Source: Clostridia bacterium (GTDB lineage: Bacteria > Bacillota > Clostridia > Christensenellales > Borkfalkiaceae). Taken from it: a stretch of 7,495 nucleotides of DNA. The position numbers were made by a program, and so were the translations under genes. This document shows positions 1-5,960 of the stretch, in pieces. Position 1 is the stretch's first letter; each line of letters starts with the position of its first letter. A model generated the notes under the pieces. The model did not search any database. It was not told where the DNA came from and saw only the letters and a list, made by a program, of their open reading frames with translations. The stretch lies in contig JAFTHR010000198.1 in assembly GCA_017457345.1 (NCBI GenBank), positions 1 to 7,495 of the forward strand, read 5' to 3'.

Positions 1-65
1 ACGGGCTCGAACCGTCGACCTCCAGCGTGACAGGCTGGCGCTCTAACCAACTGAGCTATTGGGCC
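1..65 (-). tRNA. tRNA-Asp (anticodon GUC), 3' end cut by the window edge
   Basis: Read on the minus strand, the sequence gives the 5' acceptor strand GGCCCAA, then TA, a D-arm with GCTC/GAGC around AGTTGGTTA, and an anticodon arm CCAGC-CTGTCAC-GCTGG. The anticodon GTC lies at plus positions 29-31, which assigns aspartate. The variable loop AGGTC and a T-arm GACGG-TTCGAGC-CCGT follow. The last T-stem base, the 3' acceptor strand and the discriminator lie before position 1. All visible stems pair. The 5' end at 65 is set by counting seven acceptor bases before the invariant T8. A strong promoter lies just upstream, so this is either a single tRNA gene or the first of a cluster continuing to the left. 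Confidence 0.96.
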
Positions 66-79
66 ACACATGCTTGTAT

Positions 80-108
80 ATAATAATTCATTTGTAGCGT
101 TTTGTCAA
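80..108 (-). promoter_or_regulatory. sigma-A promoter of tRNA-Asp
   Basis: On the minus strand a consensus -35 box TTGACA (103-108) is separated by 17 bases from a -10 box TATTAT (80-85, five of six consensus bases). Transcription would start about seven bases downstream, near position 73, about eight bases before the mature tRNA 5' end. Spacing and strength are typical of a stable RNA promoter. Confidence 0.82.
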
Positions 109-156
109 GCATTTTTTTGCCGCTTTTAGAAAGTTTTAACGCAAAATAGGGATTTT

Positions 157-192
157 AAAGGCCCGTTCGCCTTTTTCTACGAACAAGCCTTT
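157..192 (-). terminator. Possible terminator hairpin after the methyltransferase gene
   Basis: Seven bases beyond the methyltransferase stop, the minus-strand transcript can form a 13-pair stem: AAAGGC-TT-GTTCG pairs with CGAAC-GG-GCCTTT around a 10-base loop, with the TT/GG step as two G-U pairs. Read on the plus strand the same step becomes two C/A mismatches, so the structure favours a minus-strand RNA. The 3' arm ends in only three T and the downstream bases (AAAATCCC) are not T-rich, so it is a weak intrinsic terminator or an mRNA 3' end stabiliser. The remaining bases between this hairpin and the tRNA promoter show nothing further. Confidence 0.45.
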
Positions 193-198
193 TCTCCG

Positions 199-1263
199 TT
201 AATAATTCGTAATTAAAAGTTCCGTTAAGTTTCCGCGCTTCTTTGCATCCGAATTGATCATACGAACGGCGTGAATGCGTTGAATGGTGAAATCTGCGTA
301 CAATTCGTCGAAAAAGTTATCCGTTTCGTCGATATTTTTCGGATCGGAGTTGCTAAGCATTACCTTCACACCCTTTCCCGCAAGCGTTTTATACAAATCG
401 GCAAGTTCTTTTTGGTCTTTATCCGTAAACCCGTCGTCGCCATACGCCGTAAATCCAGACGTTTTGCTAAGCGGTCTATACGGGGGATCGAAATACACGA
501 AGGTGTTTTCGTCGGCAAAATTCAACACGTCCGTGTAATGACAAGCGCGAACGGTCACATTTTGGATTGCCGCGGAAATTTTGCGGATATTTTCTTCGTC
601 GCAAATCAACGGGTTTTTATATTTACCCGCGGGCACGTTGAACTTACCGCTCTTATTCACACGGTAAAGCCCGTTAAAACAGGTCTTGTTTAAGAACAGG
701 AACAACGCCGCTTTCTTCACCGCCGTCTTTTCGCTTAACGAAATTTGGTTGAACTCTTCACGCATATCGTAGTAATACGCTTGTTGACCTTCTTCGTTAA
801 GCCCGTTATAATCTTCTTGCATCTCTTTAAGTTTTAAAATGAGTTTTTCGGGCGCGGTTTTGATCGTTTCGTAGGCGTTCATCAACTCTTTGTTGTTATC
901 GTTAACGTATACTTCCTTGAAATGATATTGACCAAGCAAAGCAAAGAGCAACGCACCACCGCCCACGAACGGTTCTGCGTACTTATCCACACTCTCCCCT
1001 AAGCCCTGCGGCAGGTTTTTTTGAAGCGTTTCAAGCACTTGGCTCTTCCCGCCTGCCCATTTTACGAAAGGATGCACTTCTTTGGGCGAAACGCTACGCG
1101 TCATACGCGCGTCTTCGGGTTTTTCGGCGTCACGCGGGATAATCCACATATTCCCAAGCATTGCCACCCCTTCTATTCTTCCTTCTGCACACAAAATGGA
1201 TACGCGGCGTTGCGAAATTTTCCACTTTTCCGCCGCTTCTTTCGTCGACATATATTGAAGCAT
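199..1263 (-). CDS. Dam/DpnM-type DNA adenine-N6 methyltransferase with N-terminal helix-turn-helix domain
   Basis: Predicted to transfer methyl groups from S-adenosylmethionine to adenine N6 in duplex DNA, probably at GATC. The protein has 354 residues. Residues 1-53 form a small MerR/excisionase-like helix-turn-helix module (STKEAAEKW, ISQRRVSIL, GNMWIIP). The methyltransferase follows in alpha-class order: FVKWAGGK at 66-73 (motif X), EPFVGGGA at 97-104 (motif I, SAM binding), an NKTCFNGLYRVN segment near 192 typical of Dam family target recognition, and catalytic DPPY at 259-262, continuing as RPLSKTSGF much as in DpnM. The ATG at 1263 is preferred over an upstream in-frame start at 1326, because the promoter lies between them and AAAGGGG sits eight bases before 1263. 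Dam itself is about 280 residues, so the extra length is the HTH module. No restriction endonuclease is visible, so it looks like an orphan, although the neighbour left of the tRNA is unseen. The family call is firm; GATC specificity is inferred from resemblance. Confidence 0.93.
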   Translation of the reverse strand: MLQYMSTKEAAEKWKISQRRVSILCAEGRIEGVAMLGNMWIIPRDAEKPEDARMTRSVSPKEVHPFVKWAGGKSQVLETLQKNLPQGLGESVDKYAEPFVGGGALLFALLGQYHFKEVYVNDNNKELMNAYETIKTAPEKLILKLKEMQEDYNGLNEEGQQAYYYDMREEFNQISLSEKTAVKKAALFLFLNKTCFNGLYRVNKSGKFNVPAGKYKNPLICDEENIRKISAAIQNVTVRACHYTDVLNFADENTFVYFDPPYRPLSKTSGFTAYGDDGFTDKDQKELADLYKTLAGKGVKVMLSNSDPKNIDETDNFFDELYADFTIQRIHAVRMINSDAKKRGNLTELLITNY

Positions 1264-1271
1264 ACTCTTTA

Positions 1272-1278
1272 CCCCTTT
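1272..1278 (-). promoter_or_regulatory. Ribosome binding site deciding the methyltransferase start
   Basis: AAAGGGG on the minus strand lies eight bases before the ATG at 1263. No comparable site precedes the later ATG at 1251 or the upstream ATG at 1326. The same AAAGGGG variant appears before paaK in this window. Confidence 0.65.
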
Positions 1279-1293
1279 TCGGTTGATAGTTAT

Positions 1294-1322
1294 ATTATAT
1301 TCTATATCTCGAATAATAGCAA
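1294..1322 (-). promoter_or_regulatory. Promoter of the methyltransferase gene
   Basis: On the minus strand a perfect TATAAT (1294-1299) follows a -35-like TTGCTA (1317-1322, four of six) at 17 bases. The start point would be near 1287, giving a leader of about 24 bases to the ATG at 1263. The surroundings are AT-rich. The promoter diverges from that of the glycosidase, with about 39 bases between the two -35 boxes. Confidence 0.62.
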
Positions 1323-1361
1323 GCAAAAACGTGCGCTAACTGAAAACTTTTTTAAAGGTTC

Positions 1362-1389
1362 TTGACAACGCTTGAAAAAGTGCTATAAT
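1362..1389 (+). promoter_or_regulatory. Consensus sigma-A promoter of the GH43 gene
   Basis: TTGACA (1362-1367) and TATAAT (1384-1389) both match consensus in all six positions, with a 16-base spacer. A TGC triplet directly before the -10 box (1381-1383) makes an extended -10. The predicted start point near 1396 leaves a leader of about 20 bases before the ATG at 1418. So strong a core promoter in front of a sugar hydrolase gene suggests control by repression. Confidence 0.88.
1363..1376 (+). promoter_or_regulatory. Possible catabolite-responsive element (cre, CcpA site)
   Basis: TGACAACGCTTGAA matches the Bacillus-type cre consensus TGWNANCGNTNNCA at every fixed position except the 13th (A instead of C). 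It overlaps the -35 box of the GH43 promoter, where bound CcpA would block RNA polymerase. The two half-sites are only partly palindromic, and a one-mismatch hit to a degenerate 14-mer can arise by chance. The location before a carbohydrate gene is the main support. CcpA itself is not in the window. Confidence 0.33.
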
Positions 1390-1407
1390 AAACCCAAAAT
1401 ACTTTAT

Positions 1408-1412
1408 GGGGG
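1408..1412 (+). promoter_or_regulatory. Ribosome binding site deciding the GH43 start
   Basis: A run of five G lies five bases before the ATG at 1418. An in-frame ATG at 1406 overlaps this run, lies only about ten bases from the predicted transcription start and has no Shine-Dalgarno site of its own, so 1418 is the more likely start. Confidence 0.55.
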
Positions 1413-1417
1413 CTTTT

Positions 1418-2347
1418 ATGCAACTGATTTACCCGAAAGAAAACGAACCGACCTGCCAACCCGATCCGTTTATTTTTGAATGGAAAGGGGTGTACTACGT
1501 TTACGCAACGGGGCAAGACGGCGTGCACGCCTACCGCGCTTTGGCTCTTGACGGCGAGTGGGAATACGTTGGTATGATTTTTACCGATCAAAACGAGCAA
1601 AACTTTTGGGCGCCTTGCGTGTACGAAGAAGACGGCGTATTTTATTTATACTATTCTTCCCGCTCAAAAACTTCGCAAGATATTCACGACGAGCAAATTC
1701 GCGTGGCAACTTCCCGTGACCCCGCCGGCAAATTTACCTACCAAGCCACCCTTCTTCCACCCTTTTCCATCGATCCGCACGTAGTTAAAAGCGGTGACGG
1801 GCTGTACATCTTTTATTCGGTGAACGACTACGAAGCCGAGCGCGCAGGCACCTATATCGTGGTGCAAAAAATGCGTTCGCCCATAGAAGTTATCGGCGAT
1901 CCCGTGGCGGCGGTAAAACCGACGTTAGACGAAGAAAATTTCGCGCGTGACCGTTTCCGCAAAGGGCAACATTGGCACACGATTGAAGGGGCTTGTTATT
2001 ACCGCAACGGGGATTACCATTATCTAATTTATAGCGGCAACTGCTTTGAAAGCCCGTACTACTTTTTAGGCTACGCCGTTGCGCATAGCACGGAAACGGA
2101 CTTAACGAAACTCCGCTTTGAAAAACACCCCGCGCCGAACGTTTACGCGCCGCTCATTGCTGCAAACGGCTTTGAAAGCGGCACGGGGCATAATAGCACT
2201 ATTGATATAAACGGGGAAACGTATTGCGTGTATCACGGACGGGATTTGAACGACGTTCAACCCTACGACAACCGCACCGCTCGCGCCTGCAAATTAATTC
2301 CTTGCAACGGAACGCTAACGGCAATTAGAAAAAAAGACGCCCTTTAA
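1418..2347 (+). CDS. Glycoside hydrolase family 43 protein (beta-xylosidase / alpha-L-arabinofuranosidase type)
   Basis: A 309-residue single-domain five-bladed beta-propeller glycosidase, expected to act on pentose- or galactose-containing oligosaccharides with inversion. The three acidic residues of GH43 are in place: Asp16 in QPDPFIFEW (general base), Asp119 in SIDPHV (pKa modulator) and Glu190 in TIEGACYY (general acid). Repeated blade motifs are visible, such as KGVYYVYAT, FWAPCVYEEDGVFYLYYS, DGLYIFYS and GDYHYLIYSG. A late GTGHNS and a YHGRD segment fit the propeller's closing blades. No signal peptide, anchor or carbohydrate-binding module is present, so it is probably cytoplasmic and works on imported oligosaccharides. 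No transporter or sugar kinase is visible. It has its own strong promoter and a weak terminator at its 3' end, so it is probably transcribed alone. The substrate cannot be assigned from sequence alone. Confidence 0.92.
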   Translation: MQLIYPKENEPTCQPDPFIFEWKGVYYVYATGQDGVHAYRALALDGEWEYVGMIFTDQNEQNFWAPCVYEEDGVFYLYYSSRSKTSQDIHDEQIRVATSRDPAGKFTYQATLLPPFSIDPHVVKSGDGLYIFYSVNDYEAERAGTYIVVQKMRSPIEVIGDPVAAVKPTLDEENFARDRFRKGQHWHTIEGACYYRNGDYHYLIYSGNCFESPYYFLGYAVAHSTETDLTKLRFEKHPAPNVYAPLIAANGFESGTGHNSTIDINGETYCVYHGRDLNDVQPYDNRTARACKLIPCNGTLTAIRKKDAL

Positions 2348-2358
2348 CGGGTGTTTTT
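2333..2358 (+). terminator. Intrinsic terminator overlapping the GH43 stop codon
   Basis: ACGCCC (2337-2342) pairs with GGGTGT (2349-2354) with one G-U pair, around a six-base loop TTTAAC that contains part of the TAA stop (2345-2347). An A tract upstream can pair with the T run 2354-2358, which also serves as the termination tract. The stem is short, so readthrough into the next gene is possible. Confidence 0.55.
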
Positions 2359-2376
2359 CCTTACCTGCCCACCCCT

Positions 2377-2406
2377 TTTGCATATTTTTTTGCTTTTTTT
2401 GCATAC
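2377..2406 (+). promoter_or_regulatory. Possible promoter and repeated element before the bile salt hydrolase gene
   Basis: TTTTGCATA occurs at 2376-2384 and again at 2397-2405, 21 bases apart, in a T-rich stretch. A -35-like TTGCAT (2378-2383) and -10-like CATACT (2402-2407) are 18 bases apart and lie within the two repeats. If this is the promoter, transcription would start almost at the ATG (2417), giving a nearly leaderless mRNA. Alternatively the gene is read through from the GH43 promoter, and the repeats are simply T-rich sequence. Confidence 0.3.
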
Positions 2407-2416
2407 TAAAAGGGAT

Positions 2417-3355
2417 ATGTGTACAAGTGTGGCAATGAGCGCAACAGCGTTTTGCTTTGGTAGAAATTTGGATCTTTGTCAATCGTTCGGCGAGCGCGTG
2501 GTCATCACGCCGCGGCGTTTTTCCTTGCGTTTTAAAGGGGGCGTTTGCCTAGAAAACCATTTTTCTTTTTTCGGTATGGCAAGCGTAAAAAAAGGTTATC
2601 CCTTGTACGCGGACGGGATGAACGAACACGGGCTTGCAGGCGCAGGGCTCAACTTTCCCGAACTTGCTTTTTATAAAAAGGCGGACGAAACTTCCGCTTT
2701 TTGCGTTTCTCCGTTCGAACTGTTGCCTTGGGTGCTTAGTCAATGCAAAACGGTTGCAGAAGCGAAAAAACTACTCGAACAAACGTCGCTTATCGACGAG
2801 CCGTTCGACGAAGAAACACCCCTAACCCCCTTACATTTTCACTTTGCCGATCAAAGCGGCTCAATCGTTCTAGAAAGCGTTAAAAACGGCGTTATTTTGT
2901 ACGATAATCCGTTCAACGTACTTGCAAACAACCCAGACTTTCCCTTCCAAAAAACGCATTTTGCGGCGTTTGCACATTTAAGCAGCGATCCCGTTTCCAA
3001 CCAAGCGGATACGCCGCCCTTTTCTAAGGGACTTGGCGCACTCGGTTTACCCGGGGACTATTCCTCCCCTTCCCGTTTTGTAAAGGCGGCTTGGTTAAAC
3101 GCCCACGTTGAAAAAACAGGTTCGACCGAAGCGTGCGCGGCGCGTATGTTTGAAGTGCTTGCCGCCGTATCCCCGCCGAAAGGGACGGTACTCACCGAAC
3201 GCGGTTGGCCGCACTATACCTTATATTCTTCGTGCGCGTGCGCGGAAACGGGGTATTACCATTATAAAACCCACTCTAGCCCCGCCGTGCATACCGTTCG
3301 CACGCAAGACTACGATTTAAACGGCAACCAACTTATTGAAATCCCTTTGCAATAA
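2417..3355 (+). CDS. Choloylglycine hydrolase family protein (bile salt hydrolase / penicillin V acylase)
   Basis: An N-terminal nucleophile (Ntn) hydrolase of 312 residues that cleaves an amide bond: in bile salt hydrolases, between the sterol acid and glycine or taurine. The start is fixed by MCTSV, because Cys2 must become the N-terminal nucleophile after Met removal. The other family residues are present: Arg16 and Asp19 (FGRNLD), Asn79 (AGAGLNFPE), Asn171 (VLANNPDF) and Arg220 (GLPGDYSSPSRF). SFGERVVITPR near 23-33 and TLYSSCACAETGYYHY near 268-283 resemble Gram-positive bile salt hydrolases. Length fits the usual 315-335. No signal peptide is convincing, so it should be cytoplasmic. The Shine-Dalgarno AAAAGGG ends only two bases before the ATG, which is tight. 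It follows the GH43 gene by 69 bases and is convergent with the arylacetate operon. Family membership is firm; bile salts versus penicillin V or another N-acyl amide cannot be decided by eye. Confidence 0.92.
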   Translation: MCTSVAMSATAFCFGRNLDLCQSFGERVVITPRRFSLRFKGGVCLENHFSFFGMASVKKGYPLYADGMNEHGLAGAGLNFPELAFYKKADETSAFCVSPFELLPWVLSQCKTVAEAKKLLEQTSLIDEPFDEETPLTPLHFHFADQSGSIVLESVKNGVILYDNPFNVLANNPDFPFQKTHFAAFAHLSSDPVSNQADTPPFSKGLGALGLPGDYSSPSRFVKAAWLNAHVEKTGSTEACAARMFEVLAAVSPPKGTVLTERGWPHYTLYSSCACAETGYYHYKTHSSPAVHTVRTQDYDLNGNQLIEIPLQ

Positions 3356-3383
3356 CCCGTCTTTCACAATCAGTTTTTGTATA

Positions 3384-3422
3384 GCAAAAGCGCTCTGCAA
3401 CAAGCAGAGCGCTTTGCTTTTT
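3384..3422 (+). terminator. Strong intrinsic terminator of the bile salt hydrolase gene
   Basis: A perfect 12-pair stem AAAGCGCTCTGC (3387-3398) with its complement (3404-3415) closes a five-base loop AACAA. AGC/GCT extends it past one bulged base, and a run of five T (3418-3422) follows. On the minus strand the same stem lies directly beyond the amidohydrolase stop, and four T at its end may give partial termination there too, so it can insulate the two convergent units. Confidence 0.9.
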
Positions 3423-4242
3423 ACCTAAGCACGCCGTCTCCTAAAAGGGCGAGCGCGTTTTTAGAAAGGATCTTTTCCTTTGCTTCCGCGCTTAATCCCA
3501 TTTCGCCAAGCCGCGTTTTCATTTCGGCAATATCTTGCCACGGGCTATCCGAGGCAAACAGGATTTTCTCTTCTCCGTGCTTTTCTAAAATACGAAGGAA
3601 AGTTTCCTTATCAATGGATTTTAACACGTACGCCGTGTCGAAATACACGTCCTTTCCCGCAAGCAAATCGTACACTTCTTCGTACATCTCGCACGCGCCG
3701 TAGTGGGCAAGCACCAACTTCACCTTACCCTTTACTTTCGATAAGGCGTTCACCACGCGCTCCGGCGTACAATGCACGCTACCAGGATACCCTGCGTCTA
3801 CCCCCGAGTGCGTGACCACGATTAAATCGTTTGCCGCCGCCGCGTTTAAGATGCGGACGCAACGCTCGTCGTCGATATACGTTTGCTGGTATTCGGGGTG
3901 CAACTTCACCCCTTTAATACCGAGTTCTTTCACGCGCGCCATCTTCCCTTCGATATCTTCGCAATCGGGGTGAATTCCCGCAAAGGAATACACGTTATGT
4001 TCGCCCGCAAAATACCCTTCGTTTACGCCGCAAACAAACCTTAAAATACTATCGAACGATTCGGGTTTGGTGAGAACGGGAAGCGCAATCGCAATATCCA
4101 CTTCCGCCTTTTTGAGCGCGCTTTGTAAACCCGAAAGCGTACCGTTTGAATAGGCGGGGATATTCGCTTTATGAGATAGAAAATCAATCGTTTTTTCGGC
4201 GATTTTATCGGGGAAAATATGGGTATGAAAATCGATCGTCAT
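3421..4242 (-). CDS. Metal-dependent amidohydrolase (COG2159 / Amidohydrolase_2 type)
   Basis: A 273-residue TIM-barrel hydrolase of the amidohydrolase superfamily. The metal ligands are visible in order: HTH at 6-8 on strand 1 (DFHTHIFPD), GVKLHPEYQ with His115, a VTHSG motif with His145, LAHYG with His180 and FASDSPW with Asp232, the catalytic acid/base. This pattern fits COG2159, which includes hydrolases and non-oxidative aromatic decarboxylases (ACMSD-like). The reaction here is unknown. No signal peptide is seen. It is the last gene of the ior-paaK-ACT operon: its ATG lies three bases after the ACT stop, and its Shine-Dalgarno GGAG (4251-4254) is inside the last ACT codons, so translation is probably coupled. 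That ties it to aryl-acid metabolism, where it might hydrolyse an aryl-acyl amide or decarboxylate an aryl acid; this is inference from position only. A bystander role cannot be excluded. Confidence 0.88.
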   Translation of the reverse strand: MTIDFHTHIFPDKIAEKTIDFLSHKANIPAYSNGTLSGLQSALKKAEVDIAIALPVLTKPESFDSILRFVCGVNEGYFAGEHNVYSFAGIHPDCEDIEGKMARVKELGIKGVKLHPEYQQTYIDDERCVRILNAAAANDLIVVTHSGVDAGYPGSVHCTPERVVNALSKVKGKVKLVLAHYGACEMYEEVYDLLAGKDVYFDTAYVLKSIDKETFLRILEKHGEEKILFASDSPWQDIAEMKTRLGEMGLSAEAKEKILSKNALALLGDGVLR

Positions 4243-4245
4243 ACT

Positions 4246-4632
4246 TTATTCTCCAAACACCTCGCACGCCGTTTTTAAATCGGACGTTTTCACAACGACG
4301 GACGCTTCATCCCCCGCTACGGTTAATCCGTACATATATTCCACGCTAATGTTCTTATCGGAAATCACCTTTAAAATGTTTTGTAAACTGCCGGGGCTAT
4401 GGGGGATTTTCACGATCAACACGTCGGTTAACATAGAAGAAAATCCTGCGGAGAACAGTTTTTCTTTCCCTTCTTCGGGTTTATCTACGATTAAACGTAA
4501 AAGCCCGTATTCGGTGGTGTCTGCAAGGGACAAGGATTGAATGTTCACTTTGTTTTCTTTTAATACGTTGAGCACTTCACCAAGTCTGCCCGGTCTGTTT
4601 TCAATAAAAACGGATAATTGTTTTGCAATCAT
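4246..4632 (-). CDS. Tandem ACT-domain protein, probable amino-acid-sensing regulator of the arylacetate operon
   Basis: A small protein made only of two ACT domains (COG4747-like). With the ATG at 4632 it has 128 residues: domain 1 about 1-66, with the ligand-binding turn ENRPGRLGEVL (Gly15), and domain 2 about 69-128, with PHSPGSLQNIL (Gly81). ACT domains bind amino acids or related small ligands at a dimer interface, so it may sense an aromatic amino acid or aryl-acid and adjust the neighbouring enzymes; no catalytic or DNA-binding part is present. Small tandem-ACT genes commonly accompany paaK-type ligases and ior genes in anaerobes. AAAGGAG (4642-4648) is nine bases from the ATG at 4632 but only three from another ATG at 4638, and MIAKQLSVF aligns better with relatives, so 4632 is preferred. 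The gene begins 17 bases after the paaK stop. The ligand is unknown. Confidence 0.88.
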   Translation of the reverse strand: MIAKQLSVFIENRPGRLGEVLNVLKENKVNIQSLSLADTTEYGLLRLIVDKPEEGKEKLFSAGFSSMLTDVLIVKIPHSPGSLQNILKVISDKNISVEYMYGLTVAGDEASVVVKTSDLKTACEVFGE

Positions 4633-4641
4633 TTTCATCTT

Positions 4642-4648
4642 CTCCTTT
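4642..4648 (-). promoter_or_regulatory. Ribosome binding site deciding the ACT protein start
   Basis: AAAGGAG on the minus strand lies two bases beyond the paaK stop. Spacing is nine bases to the ATG at 4632 and three to the ATG at 4638, so the downstream ATG is favoured. The two starts differ by two residues. Confidence 0.6.
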
Positions 4649-4649
4649 C

Positions 4650-5948
4650 TTATTCGTATTTACGGTTATCTACCACGTGCACCGCCTTCCCTTCACTACG
4701 CTTGAGCGCACCGGGTTGCACGATTGTGATCTTTGCGTTTAAACCGAGCGCCTGCAAGATAACGTGCCCGATTTTTTTCGTGAGTTTTTCAATACCTTTG
4801 ATCTCGTCGGTATAATACTCGCTATTGAGTTCTACTTGGATTTCCATCGTGTCAAGGTTGTTTACACGATCTACGATAATCATATAGTGCGGCGTCACTT
4901 CTTCCACGTTTACAAGCGCTGCTTCTACTTGGGAAGGGAATACGTTTACGCCACGGATAATAAGCATATCGTCTGATCTGCCCTTAAAGCGGGAAATACG
5001 CGCGCTCGTTCTTCCGCACTCGCAAGTTTCTCTGGTGAGCGACGTAAGATCTTTCGTGCGGTAGCGGATAAGGGGCAAACCTTCCTTGGTAAGGGTGGTG
5101 AATACAAGTTCCCCCGTTTCACCTTCGGGCAAACCTTTGAGCGTTTTCGGATCGACGATTTCCGGGAAGAAATGGTCCTCGCAAACGTGCAAGCCTGCGT
5201 GATACTCACAATCGCACGCAACGCCGGGCCCCATTACTTCGCTAAGCCCGTAAATATCGTGCGCGTGGATGTTCAAGCGCTTTTCAATTTCATTACGCAT
5301 CTTTTCCGTCCACGGCTCTGCACCGCAAATAGCCGCTTTGAGTTTGATTTGATCAAGCATACCGTTTGCCGCGAGCACTTCCGAAATATGCAATAAATAC
5401 GAAGGCGTACAAGCGATTGCCGTTGCTCCAAAGTCCACCATCATGGTGGTTAATTTTTGGGAATTCCCCGTGGACATAGGCACGACCATTGCACCGATTT
5501 TTTCAGCGCCGCTATGCGCCCCTAAGCCACCCGTAAACAAGCCGTAGCCATACGCTACTTGCACGATATCGTTTCTGCCAACGCCCGCCATCGTCATACA
5601 ACGCGCCACGCATTCCGCCCAAATATCCAAGTCTCTGCGTGTGTATCCTACAACGGTCGCTTTACCCGTCGTGCCCGAACTTGCGTGGATACGAACGATT
5701 TCCGATTGCGGTACGGCGAACAAGCCGAACGGATAGGTGTCGCGCAAATCGTCCTTTGTGGTAAAGGGCAATTTTTCGATATCTTCAATCCCTTTGATAT
5801 CGGAAGGAATTAACCCCACCGCTTGCATTTTTTTGCGGTAGAATTCCACGTTGTGATACACGTAGTCTACCAACTTTCTAAGCCTAGCGCTTTGCAAGTT
5901 CCGCATCTCTTCACGGGACATACACTCTTTCGTTTCGTTCCAAATCAT
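4650..5948 (-). CDS. paaK: Phenylacetate-CoA ligase (AMP-forming), PaaK family
   Basis: Activates an aryl-acetate (phenylacetate, or indoleacetate and hydroxyphenylacetate in anaerobe relatives) to its CoA thioester using ATP, via an aryl-acetyl-AMP intermediate; the reaction is reversible. The 432 residues match the PaaK length and carry all adenylation motifs: P-loop SSGTTGK at 90-96, YGLSEVMGPG at 233-242, TGELVFTTL near 278 followed by YRTKD at 296-300, the hinge region GRSDDMLIIRGVNVFP at 323-338, and KRSEGKA with the C-terminal catalytic Lys421. Two Cys pairs (CDC at 245-247, CEC at 309-311) lie where many anaerobe PaaK proteins also have cysteines. The protein is cytoplasmic. It starts 12 bases after iorB, and its Shine-Dalgarno AAAGGGG overlaps the iorB stop, indicating coupled translation. 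Context with iorAB points to aryl-acetyl-CoA made from aryl-pyruvates; the exact aryl group is open. Confidence 0.95.
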   Translation of the reverse strand: MIWNETKECMSREEMRNLQSARLRKLVDYVYHNVEFYRKKMQAVGLIPSDIKGIEDIEKLPFTTKDDLRDTYPFGLFAVPQSEIVRIHASSGTTGKATVVGYTRRDLDIWAECVARCMTMAGVGRNDIVQVAYGYGLFTGGLGAHSGAEKIGAMVVPMSTGNSQKLTTMMVDFGATAIACTPSYLLHISEVLAANGMLDQIKLKAAICGAEPWTEKMRNEIEKRLNIHAHDIYGLSEVMGPGVACDCEYHAGLHVCEDHFFPEIVDPKTLKGLPEGETGELVFTTLTKEGLPLIRYRTKDLTSLTRETCECGRTSARISRFKGRSDDMLIIRGVNVFPSQVEAALVNVEEVTPHYMIIVDRVNNLDTMEIQVELNSEYYTDEIKGIEKLTKKIGHVILQALGLNAKITIVQPGALKRSEGKAVHVVDNRKYE

Positions 5949-5960
5949 AGTTTTACCCCT

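Noticed and set aside
1..198. tRNA-Asp as an integration site, with the methyltransferase as island cargo
   Set aside because: Integration normally uses the tRNA 3' end, which faces away from the methyltransferase. No integrase, direct repeat or base-composition break is seen.
271..693. Plus-strand open frames opposite the methyltransferase, and similar long antisense frames opposite paaK and iorB
   Set aside because: They lie wholly inside well-supported genes on the other strand, have no ribosome sites and no recognisable domains. They are by-products of codon usage.
1264..1326. Upstream in-frame start giving 21 more residues on the methyltransferase
   Set aside because: This stretch contains the likely TATAAT/TTGCTA promoter, has no ribosome site before 1326, and encodes nothing resembling the family. 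The ATG at 1263 has AAAGGGG at eight bases.
1264..1417. Riboswitch or small RNA in the divergent intergenic region
   Set aside because: Both predicted leaders are about 20-25 bases, too short for a riboswitch, and no stable hairpin beyond AT-rich sequence was found.
2351..2416. GTG start with a hydrophobic, signal-like extension on the bile salt hydrolase
   Set aside because: The GTG lies within the GH43 terminator stem, and the Phe/Leu-rich translation comes from T runs. The catalytic Cys must follow the initiator Met at 2417.
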